DNA of 7,496 nucleotides. Source: CAYGFH01 sp964356315 (GTDB taxonomy: Bacteria > Patescibacteriota > Microgenomatia > UBA10105 > UBA927). The position numbers were made by a program, and so were the translations under genes. How positions within the stretch are numbered: the first letter of the stretch is position 1; each line of letters opens with the position of its first letter. Positions 1 to 6,083 of the stretch are shown piece by piece. Below the pieces are notes generated by a model. It was not told the DNA's origin. It did no database searches and saw nothing but the letters and a program-made list of their open reading frames with translations. Where the stretch lies: NCBI GenBank assembly GCA_964356315.1, contig CAYHHA010000056.1, positions 1-7,496 on the forward strand. The letters are read 5' to 3'.

Positions 1-165
1 CCTACTGGAAATTCAAGTTTTCACGAAATTAGCAACCGTTTATGTCATTTAAGCTGGCTTCTTCGAATATCGATCAACAGACTTCTTCCGTTCCGATTCT
101 CTCAATTACTCCAAATTCGGCATATACAAAAAATTACAATGTTTTACCTCTGTCCTTCCGGCTGA
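1..165. other. Left-edge region without a convincing gene
   Basis: This stretch lies downstream of the minus-strand gene that ends at 166. I see no ribosome binding site, RNA gene or family-like reading frame in it. A 61-codon plus-strand frame (42-227) starts here, but it has no Shine-Dalgarno, reads as low-information sequence and overlaps the end of the minus-strand gene. On the minus strand there is a short T-run at about 130-135, which could help end transcription of that gene, but it is roughly 20 bases beyond the nearest hairpin. Confidence 0.6.
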
Positions 166-185
166 TCATTCGTCGAGCCCGAAGG
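154..185 (-). terminator. Possible hairpin at the 3' end of the minus-strand gene
   Basis: Arms at 154-163 and 176-185 are complementary over 10 positions with one mismatch, enclosing a 12-base loop. The stop codon of the minus-strand gene (166-168) lies in the loop. A canonical intrinsic terminator would carry a T-tract directly after the stem. Here the nearest T-run on the minus strand is about 20 bases further on, so this may instead be a stabilising 3' stem-loop or chance. Confidence 0.25.
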
Positions 186-1821
186 TACTACTCTGCAGAC
201 GCGCCGTTACATCCTGTAGACCACTAATAACCAGATCAACAGGCAAATGATATATATCTGCAATAGCACTGGCATCCATATGAAGAAAATAAAATGAAGC
301 AAAGAGGTGGCCATAGGTAACCATCACATCGGCAGGAAACGTATGCAGGCCTGTAGTCACTTCTTCAGAATCTTCCTGATGTGTCGTAGCTGTTTCGTAA
401 TAATATATCTGTCCTTGCAATCCAACGACGGGATCATCAAGCAGACCATCATCAAAAGCGTATATCCCTTGATTCAAAAGAGTATCAGGATCCGGAATAT
501 GCATACCCCTGGGGTCTAATCCGATTGATGCCCAAGGAATTTTAGTATCATCATAAAAATCGGTCGATATCTCCCCATCGCCCACTTCCTCATGGATTGA
601 GTCGTCGTAGCTTAAATCCGTTTCCTCTATCTCTAAGTCCGGTTCCTGCTCAGCATCATTATCATCATCAAAAATATCTGATTCGTATTCGACTCCCGAT
701 ACATGGCTAAAATATTCGGATGCAATTTCTTCAGTAGAAAAATGTGGAGAAATCTGATACACAGCCGACAAAATATCAATAGCATCTGCTCCTATCGGAT
801 GATCAGCACTCACCTGAGAAAACACCTGGGTAATATCAATATCATTTACTTTGAGATATTCATCCATTAAAAACACTGAAGACTTCGGTTTGCCCATAGC
901 GTCTTTATCTACCCGCAAGAGATAAAGAATACAACCCATGAGATGAGCCGTATCCTCATGTGCTAGATACCATCTACTATCCATCAGAGTTTGCTTCAAT
1001 CGATGTGTGAAACGACCATCCAATCTATCTCGGGATATCTTCATGAGTTGGTTCGCCTCCTGACTATATTCAAACCCAACCCGCTTCGTCATTTCCGTTT
1101 GATGCTGTCCAATAAAATGGGCGCTTTTCCGTATTAGAGATGAACCAGCATAGCGTATTTCTGGAAGCTTTTTCTGCTTGGACCTAGGTTGTTTAAAAAG
1201 AGCATGATGCATGGTCCGATTCATCGCGAGGTCAATATCCAAATCTGGTGCAAGTTGGTGAATTTCTCTAAGATTTTCTAAGAGCTTAGGATCTATGGCC
1301 ACGCCTATTTTGTTCGGAATGGTTGCTTGCAACATAGCTCTAGCAGTTTTTATCTGAACTGGTAGCTTCGGGAGAGGAACGATAGTTTTTGATGGATCAC
1401 GGTTTCTGTCCCATGATGACAATACCGAAATCAAATGGTTTCGTGTTTCCTCGCGCAGTTGCCAGGTGCCAGTTATTAACGCCTGACTCAACTCACGCTC
1501 TGTTTCCAAACTCATCGTATCAACAATTTTTTTGTCCAAAGCCATCTGCTGCATCCACCGAAATTGGAGAAGATGCTCCGCGTTTTTCGTCTGATCAGTC
1601 TCCTCCCCAGGTTCCATTGGCAACCCATCTTCCAACCTCTCATTCCAATAATTTGCGTTAATCGCCATTTCTCGTACTTTTTGGACAGACGGCTGGACGA
1701 ACGCAGCATATTGTTTACGTAATTCCTGTTCAAATCCAAAATCAGCGTGTGCCATAATGCATACTGCAAGAGTATCGCAGAACTCTTTCGGATGCAAATA
1801 TGTATGATATACTTCTCTCAT
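166..1821 (-). CDS. Hypothetical soluble acidic protein, 551 aa
   Basis: I do not recognise this family. The product has no signal peptide or membrane segment, so it is probably cytoplasmic. Residues 1-300 look mainly helical and mixed in charge, with basic stretches near 211-219 and 245-275. Residues 377-424 are a strongly acidic, probably disordered linker rich in Asp and Glu. The end, about 516-540, has a spacing of small and hydrophobic residues (AIADIYHLPVDLVISGL) that could form a helix-turn-helix or a small three-helix domain; this is only a suggestion. I chose the ATG at 1821 rather than the TTG at 1842 because AGGTGA lies five to ten bases upstream on the minus strand. A weak -10-like GATACT at 1852-1847 would give a short leader containing that site. 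It is the only minus-strand gene here, transcribed away from the glycan and formyl-methionine genes, and it carries none of the tandem arrays seen in its neighbours. Being a real gene is likely; its function is unknown. Confidence 0.8.
   Translation of the reverse strand: MREVYHTYLHPKEFCDTLAVCIMAHADFGFEQELRKQYAAFVQPSVQKVREMAINANYWNERLEDGLPMEPGEETDQTKNAEHLLQFRWMQQMALDKKIVDTMSLETERELSQALITGTWQLREETRNHLISVLSSWDRNRDPSKTIVPLPKLPVQIKTARAMLQATIPNKIGVAIDPKLLENLREIHQLAPDLDIDLAMNRTMHHALFKQPRSKQKKLPEIRYAGSSLIRKSAHFIGQHQTEMTKRVGFEYSQEANQLMKISRDRLDGRFTHRLKQTLMDSRWYLAHEDTAHLMGCILYLLRVDKDAMGKPKSSVFLMDEYLKVNDIDITQVFSQVSADHPIGADAIDILSAVYQISPHFSTEEIASEYFSHVSGVEYESDIFDDDNDAEQEPDLEIEETDLSYDDSIHEEVGDGEISTDFYDDTKIPWASIGLDPRGMHIPDPDTLLNQGIYAFDDGLLDDPVVGLQGQIYYYETATTHQEDSEEVTTGLHTFPADVMVTYGHLFASFYFLHMDASAIADIYHLPVDLVISGLQDVTARLQSSTFGLDE
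1805..1813 (+). promoter_or_regulatory. Extended -10 promoter for the O-antigen ligase gene
   Basis: TGATATACT matches the extended -10 form TGnTATAAT with one difference (C for A). It ends six bases before the ATG at 1820, which places the expected transcription start at or next to the A of that ATG. No good -35 hexamer is seen at the usual spacing (CTTTCG at 1785-1790), as is tolerated with an extended -10. The site lies inside codons 3-6 of the divergent minus-strand gene. Confidence 0.5.
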
Positions 1822-4057
1822 GAAATCACCTGATTGGTGCAACCGCAGTATCCGATTTTCTTTTTACCTCCTCGTTATCCTCGTCCCCCTGATCCTGACT
1901 CCATGGAATTACGAACTGTTTGAATACAACAAAATGATGATTACCTATGCCCTCGCAACGATTATCGCAGTGTCATGGATATTTAAAATGATCGCTGAAA
2001 AAGAATTCAGAATCTCAAAAACACCGCTAGATATCCCTATCGCCTTGTTTGTAAGCTCTCAACTAATCAGTGCTATCTTTTCCATGGATCCGCACGTCTC
2101 CTGGTTTGGCTACTATAGTCGCTTCAACGGCGGGATGTGGTCCGTCATCACCTATGTGTTTTTGTACTATGCCTTTGTGACAAATTTCATATCAAATGCA
2201 AATGCCTCAAGCTCCTCAGAGGTATCTGTCAAGAAATCAAAACATACCCAAATAATACCCAATACCCGATACACTATACAGAATACAAATTCCTCGATAC
2301 TCACTTTCCTAAACATAGCGCTTTCAACTGCCGTGATCGTAGCCCTGTATGGGGTCGCGGAGCGCTTAGGAATAGATAAACATATCTGGGTGCAAGATGT
2401 CCAAAACCGAGTTTTTTCCACACTCGGTCAACCAAACTGGCTTGCGGCGTACTTGGTCGCACTTTTTCCGCTCTCGTTGGCGATGGGACTACACCACCTG
2501 CACGTCAAAAAAACACTGTATGGGTTGCGGGTTGCGGGTTACTTTACAGTAAGCATTCTGTTTTTTATCACGTTGCTTTTCACCAGGTCCCGATCAGGGC
2601 TATTTGCGATTGCTCTGTCAGATATTCTTTTCTGGCTTGCAATTTTTTTCACCCACGGATTTACAAAACAACTTCAAAAAATAGTGGTTATTGTCCACCT
2701 CTGCCTCTTTGGGATCGTGTTTTTTAACGGCTCAAACATCAGCCAGATAGACAAACATTTCACGCTTTCTGGCCTCACCTCCCAATATAAAAATTCTGAA
2801 AAAGCTCCCCTACCTCCCACACCGCCTAAACCAACAGGACCGGCATTGGAATCTGGAGGTACGGAGTCTGGCACTATCAGAAAATACGTCTGGCAAGGCG
2901 CAATAACTGCTTGGCAAAGCTCAAAAAAAGCATGGCTTATCGGAACAGGCACAGAAACGTTTGCGTTTGCTTTTTTCCAATACCGGCCTGTTGAACACAA
3001 CAATACCAGTGAATGGGATTTTCTGTATAACAAGGCACATAACGAATACCTCAATTACCTCGCAACAACGGGAGTGATTGGGCTTGGTATGTATGTCGTG
3101 TTTCTTGGAGTTTTTGTGGGGTGGTTTGCGAAAAAAGTGCATGGTTCATGGCTCATGGTTCATAGCAAAAGAGATTCCATTAATGATCCATCAACTATGA
3201 ACTATGAACAATTTACCATACCCATCGCTCTCTTTTCCGGATGGATCTCTATCCTTATTACGAACTTCTTTGGCTTTTCTGTCGTGATCGTACAGATATT
3301 CCTGTTTCTGTTTCCTGCAAGCATTATTCTCCTCTCAAAACTCAACCATGAATATTATTCGTTTCAGACACCTGGAACGACCTCGAAATGGACAAACTGG
3401 GCAGTTGGCATTGCTGGTGTATTCTTGTTTACGAGAGTACTCTTTTTTTGGTATGCCGACTTTCTCTACGCTTCTGGGTATAGAGACGCCAGAAGTGGAC
3501 AGTACGGCCTCGCAAAGGCATCTCTACAACAGGCTATCATCCTTAATGGATCTGAGCCAAATTATCATGATGAGCTTTCTACCTCTCTCGCTTCACTGGC
3601 ACTAGCAGCATACGAACAGCAACAAGCGACCGTGGCAGCTGACCTTGCTAGGCAAGCTCTGGAAGAAAATGCTTTGGCCATAAAAATTTCTCCACAAAAT
3701 GTAAATTTCTGGAAATCGAAAACAAAAATATATTACTCGTTCGCCCAGCTAAACCCAGCGTTCATTACTGAAGCAATAAATGCGCTAATAAGAGCCGGGG
3801 AATTATCTCCAAACGATCCGAAAATAGACTATAATCTGGCGATCTTAAGCGGGAGACAAGGCAATAGTGATAAAGCTATCTCCTATCTGGACAGCGCGAT
3901 TGCCAAAAAGCCAAATTACAGAGACTCGTATTACGCACTTTTTGTATTTTTCAATGAAATGAAACAACCAGAAAAAGCGAAATCTACGATAGAGCGATAC
4001 CTACAAACCATCGATGCATCCGATACTCAATTTGCTGATTTGATCAAAGCAAAATAA
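1820..4057 (+). CDS. O-antigen ligase / Wzy-family membrane protein with C-terminal TPR repeats
   Basis: This is a 745-residue polytopic inner-membrane protein of the Wzy_C (O-antigen ligase/polymerase, PglL-like) superfamily, which transfers or polymerises lipid-linked glycan on the outer face of the membrane. Membrane helices begin at about residue 13. Family-like motifs are GYYSRFNGG (97-105), LGQPNWLAAY (202-211) and TRSRSG (255-260). A large external loop holds a proline-rich stretch (329-341), and KAHNEYLNYLATTGVIG (405-421) carries the conserved His-Asn. Further helices run to about 546. Residues 553-728 form helical TPR-like repeats, best seen at 651-728. The start at 1820 is the only usable one: an in-frame TGA lies at 1805 and the next ATG (codon 39) would remove the first helix. 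No Shine-Dalgarno is present, so translation is probably leaderless. Three short tandem arrays are in-frame at residues 145-157, 235-241 and 441-463, apparently in loops. Acceptor and sugar cannot be told; ligase, polymerase and protein O-glycosyltransferase all remain possible. Confidence 0.88.
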   Translation: MKSPDWCNRSIRFSFYLLVILVPLILTPWNYELFEYNKMMITYALATIIAVSWIFKMIAEKEFRISKTPLDIPIALFVSSQLISAIFSMDPHVSWFGYYSRFNGGMWSVITYVFLYYAFVTNFISNANASSSSEVSVKKSKHTQIIPNTRYTIQNTNSSILTFLNIALSTAVIVALYGVAERLGIDKHIWVQDVQNRVFSTLGQPNWLAAYLVALFPLSLAMGLHHLHVKKTLYGLRVAGYFTVSILFFITLLFTRSRSGLFAIALSDILFWLAIFFTHGFTKQLQKIVVIVHLCLFGIVFFNGSNISQIDKHFTLSGLTSQYKNSEKAPLPPTPPKPTGPALESGGTESGTIRKYVWQGAITAWQSSKKAWLIGTGTETFAFAFFQYRPVEHNNTSEWDFLYNKAHNEYLNYLATTGVIGLGMYVVFLGVFVGWFAKKVHGSWLMVHSKRDSINDPSTMNYEQFTIPIALFSGWISILITNFFGFSVVIVQIFLFLFPASIILLSKLNHEYYSFQTPGTTSKWTNWAVGIAGVFLFTRVLFFWYADFLYASGYRDARSGQYGLAKASLQQAIILNGSEPNYHDELSTSLASLALAAYEQQQATVAADLARQALEENALAIKISPQNVNFWKSKTKIYYSFAQLNPAFITEAINALIRAGELSPNDPKIDYNLAILSGRQGNSDKAISYLDSAIAKKPNYRDSYYALFVFFNEMKQPEKAKSTIERYLQTIDASDTQFADLIKAK
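2243..2288 (+). repeat. Degenerate heptamer array (AATACCC type) inside the ligase gene
   Basis: From 2254 to 2288 five consecutive 7-base units share an ATAC core: AATACCC twice, then GATACAC, then TATACAG, then AATACAA. A further CATACCC lies just upstream at 2243-2249, offset by four bases. The array encodes residues 145-157 of the ligase, within a polar segment (about 125-158) between two membrane helices, where extra sequence would be tolerated. Confidence 0.7.
2522..2542 (+). repeat. Three-copy heptamer (GGGTTGC) inside the ligase gene
   Basis: GGGTTGC occurs twice in tandem and is followed by GGGTTAC, 21 bases in all, so the array keeps the reading frame. It encodes residues 235-241 (GLRVAGY) in a short loop before a membrane helix. 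Three copies could arise by chance in coding sequence, but the 7-base period matches the other arrays in this window. Confidence 0.55.
3140..3207. repeat. Inverted heptamer-repeat element (GTTCATG type) inside the ligase gene
   Basis: The left arm has tandem units CATGGTT, CATGGCT, CATGGTT and CATAGCA (3140-3167). The right arm has AACTATG twice (3193-3206). Bases 3153-3165 pair with 3195-3207 over 13 positions with a single G·U wobble, closing a 29-base loop. The reading frame is open throughout and gives residues 441-463 of the ligase, a polar segment just before a membrane helix. The same arms with a different loop recur in the def-fmt spacer. Confidence 0.75.
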
Positions 4058-4067
4058 TGACGAGCGT

Positions 4068-5399
4068 ATGAATCCACTAGCCTCAATTCAGAAGAACATG
4101 CTCCTCTATCCAGAGCGACTATTTCTATTCGTGCTCTTTGTCATGATTGGATCGAAACTGTGCCTTACCTACCTCAATCCTTCAGGGAGAATAACCATGC
4201 CAGAGCAACAGTTTGCTTCCCAAAATCTTGGAAGGGATTTGCTGGAGATCACCGTCGCGCCTGTGTACCAAATGCGAGATGGAAAGGCGCCGTACATATT
4301 TGGCTATGGCTCTGTGGTGGTAGCAGATATAAGCATTAGCCTGCTGGAATCTCTGAAGCTCTGCTCGCCAACTCGCACCACATCCTGCAATTATCCGATA
4401 TTTTTTCTTTTAACTGTAGGGAGTCTCCTAGGCTTTATCGCCCTCTTGCGAAAGGTTCAACCTTATACGCAGAGCGTTGCAACGATATTTCTCGCGACAT
4501 TTTTTCTTGGTGGGCCGATGAATAAGGCTATAGAAGCAGGAAATATAGATGGCATGCTTGCAGTCCTCTATGGCCTCAGCATGATACTGGTACTCCAAAG
4601 TCGATCACAAAAACCATCCCGTACGTTGACTATCGCAGTTGGAATACTACTCGGAGTGCTTTTAAGCACCAAGGCGTTTTTTGCCCTGTTTGTCATCCTG
4701 AGTCTCGTGTACGTGATCCCCCGAACGATGGGAATACTCTCTTTTTTAGGAAGCTACATCTTTTTTTCTTTTTGGCCTTGGATATACGGGGTAAAATCCG
4801 GACTTTTTGATGTATTTTCTTTCGCCATACGCAGTTCAAATTCTTTTGGACCACAGCTATTTACTCAGGTAAATTATGGAAATAATGCCGTAATTGCATA
4901 TGTATCGAACACCCTCCAAATCATAGACACAGGTATCGTTTCACTCACCACTCACACACTTCTCACTCAAATGATTTCTATGGGTATACTCCTTATACTT
5001 TTTTTCAAACCGATTGTTGATGAACAGGTGCTTGATCGCTTCCGATCTGGCAAAAAATGGTCATGGTCAAAAATGTCCACTCTGATACACTCCTCTCCGT
5101 TTATCGTGGTGCTGTATGTCTATGCCACCACTGCTATGCTCACGATTACGGCATGGTCCTACGATTATCGACTGTTGTACCAGATCCCAATCGTTTTTCT
5201 TCTCCTCTCTCTGGCAACTCACTCTAAAACAAAAACGCTTCTCTATTGGTCAATATTCTTTTTACTGCTCAAGTGCCTTTGGATTCCGAAAGATAGATTC
5301 TTAAACATATTTTTGTACCTCCACTACTACCTCCTTATTCGCGCATCACTATCTCTGTGGATGGAGACGCTACTTCCGAAGAAATCAGCGAGCCAGTAG
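4068..5399 (+). CDS. GT87-like polytopic membrane glycosyltransferase (DUF2029 type), probable
   Basis: This 443-residue protein has about ten hydrophobic segments, the first at residues 17-36. It resembles GT-C fold glycosyltransferases of family GT87, which move a sugar from a polyprenyl-phosphate donor on the outer face of the membrane. Supporting features are an external loop after the first helix (about 38-110), EAGNIDG (156-162) followed by a helix, then VGILLGVLLSTKAFF (191-205), which matches the usual family pattern of a helix ending in a lysine, and AWSYDYRLLYQIP (362-374) near the C-terminus. The catalytic acidic residue cannot be assigned with certainty. The gene starts 10 bases after the ligase stop codon, so the two are almost surely co-transcribed and plausibly act on the same surface glycan. 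There is no clear Shine-Dalgarno at ATG 4068. An ATG at 4098 is a possible but less likely start, since it leaves a very short N-terminus before the first helix. Confidence 0.65.
   Translation: MNPLASIQKNMLLYPERLFLFVLFVMIGSKLCLTYLNPSGRITMPEQQFASQNLGRDLLEITVAPVYQMRDGKAPYIFGYGSVVVADISISLLESLKLCSPTRTTSCNYPIFFLLTVGSLLGFIALLRKVQPYTQSVATIFLATFFLGGPMNKAIEAGNIDGMLAVLYGLSMILVLQSRSQKPSRTLTIAVGILLGVLLSTKAFFALFVILSLVYVIPRTMGILSFLGSYIFFSFWPWIYGVKSGLFDVFSFAIRSSNSFGPQLFTQVNYGNNAVIAYVSNTLQIIDTGIVSLTTHTLLTQMISMGILLILFFKPIVDEQVLDRFRSGKKWSWSKMSTLIHSSPFIVVLYVYATTAMLTITAWSYDYRLLYQIPIVFLLLSLATHSKTKTLLYWSIFFLLLKCLWIPKDRFLNIFLYLHYYLLIRASLSLWMETLLPKKSASQ
4942..4969 (+). repeat. Weak heptamer-like CACTCAC tract
   Basis: CACTCAC occurs twice in tandem, followed by the looser units ACACTTC and TCACTCA. 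It encodes residues 292-301 of the GT87-like protein. The composition is simple, so the 7-base period may be chance; it is listed because the period equals that of the other arrays here. Confidence 0.3.
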
Positions 5400-5419
5400 G
5401 AAAACCCACCAACTTTTTG

Positions 5420-5425
5420 TATAAT
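5420..5425 (+). promoter_or_regulatory. Consensus -10 element (TATAAT) just before def
   Basis: A perfect TATAAT lies eight bases before the def start codon, preceded by TTTTTG. The expected transcription start falls at or within a few bases of the ATG at 5434, so the def message would be leaderless or nearly so, which agrees with the lack of a Shine-Dalgarno there. I see no convincing -35 hexamer (TAGGAA at 5397-5402). The site lies in the 34-base gap after the GT87-like gene and suggests def-fmt has its own promoter. Confidence 0.55.
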
Positions 5426-5433
5426 ACAAAAAC

Positions 5434-5979
5434 ATGAAATCAATTGTCATCGTTCCAAATCCCGTCCTCACCCAACAAGCAAAAACAGTAACATCGTTTG
5501 ATAAGAGACTGGAAAAACTTGTTGTAGACATGAAACAGACGCTCCTTGCGACCAGAAATCCCAAAGGAGTCGGACTTGCTGCTCCTCAGATTGGCGAGTC
5601 AGAACGCATATTTATCACGCGACCTACCGAAAAAAGCCCGATCCGAGTTTTTGTAAATCCAGAAATTGTGTCAAAAACCGAAGAGACTACAGAGGGTGTT
5701 CCTGAACGAGATAACAAACTAGAAGGATGCCTCTCTATCCCAAAGATCTGGGGAAAGGTAAACCGAGCGGTTTCTCTGACGCTAAAATTCCAAGACGAAA
5801 CTGGCGCCCAACACACGGAAGATTTTGAAGGCTTTCTCGCAACCATTATCCAACATGAAACGGATCATATAAACGGTACGCTATTTACCCACAGAGTGCT
5901 GGAACAAAATGGGACATTTTATCAATCCGCCAAGGACGAAAAAGGCAAAGAAATACTGGAAGAGATTGAGTTAAAATAA
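5434..5979 (+). CDS. def: Peptide deformylase
   Basis: The enzyme removes the N-formyl group from the initiator methionine of new proteins, using a metal ion (usually iron) in the cytoplasm. All three family motifs are intact: GVGLAAPQIG (45-54), EGCLSIP (97-103) with the metal-binding Cys99, and QHETDHINGTLF (140-151) with metal ligands His141 and His145 and catalytic Glu142. The length of 181 residues is normal. A somewhat longer segment (82-96) lies between the strand ending in VNPEIV and the second motif. The start at 5434 gives the usual N-terminus, with the IVPNPVL stretch that matches the family's typical I...P.L pattern. It is followed by fmt after about 100 bases, the classic gene pairing. 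No Shine-Dalgarno is present, but a TATAAT lies just upstream, pointing to a leaderless message. Confidence 0.97.
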   Translation: MKSIVIVPNPVLTQQAKTVTSFDKRLEKLVVDMKQTLLATRNPKGVGLAAPQIGESERIFITRPTEKSPIRVFVNPEIVSKTEETTEGVPERDNKLEGCLSIPKIWGKVNRAVSLTLKFQDETGAQHTEDFEGFLATIIQHETDHINGTLFTHRVLEQNGTFYQSAKDEKGKEILEEIELK

Positions 5980-5992
5980 TCAATTCGTTAAG

Positions 5993-6064
5993 GGTTCATG
6001 GTTCATTGTTCATGGAACATACCAGTGTTTTCGTCTGTGAGGACTGAACTATGAACCATTAACT
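5993..6064. repeat. Inverted heptamer-repeat element (GTTCATG type) in the def-fmt spacer
   Basis: The left arm has GGTTCAT twice, then TGTTCAT (5993-6013). The right arm continues as a 7-base period through AACTATG, AACCATT, AACTACC, CACCGTG and AACCAAG (6047-6081), reaching the start of fmt. Bases 5993-6012 can pair with 6045-6064 over 20 positions with two mismatches and one wobble, closing a 32-base loop. There is no T-tract after the stem, so it is not a canonical terminator. It matches the arms of the element inside the ligase gene, but the loops are unrelated. Confidence 0.8.
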
Positions 6065-6083
6065 ACCCACCGTGAACCAAGCT

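Noticed and set aside
42..227. 61-codon plus-strand frame at the left edge
   Set aside because: It has no ribosome binding site, no recognisable features and overlaps the end of the well-supported minus-strand gene.
1822..1842. TTG at 1842 as the start of the minus-strand gene
   Set aside because: ATG 1821 has AGGTGA at good spacing, whereas the seven extra codons would cover that ribosome binding site.
2674..3054. 126-codon minus-strand frame opposite the ligase gene
   Set aside because: It is the antisense shadow of a well-supported gene; its translation looks like no domain and it has no start signal.
3140..3207. CRISPR array or tRNA-like structure from the repeated arms
   Set aside because: The repeats are 7 bases with no spacers of regular length and lie in an open reading frame; the fold is a simple hairpin, not a cloverleaf.
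5993..6064. Intrinsic terminator between def and fmt
   Set aside because: The stem is long but AT-containing with a 32-base loop and no T-tract after it; the two genes are expected to be co-transcribed.
6072..6083. GTG at 6072 as the fmt start
   Set aside because: It adds four residues ahead of the standard MNILFFGS beginning and lies within the repeat; ATG 6084 fits the family.
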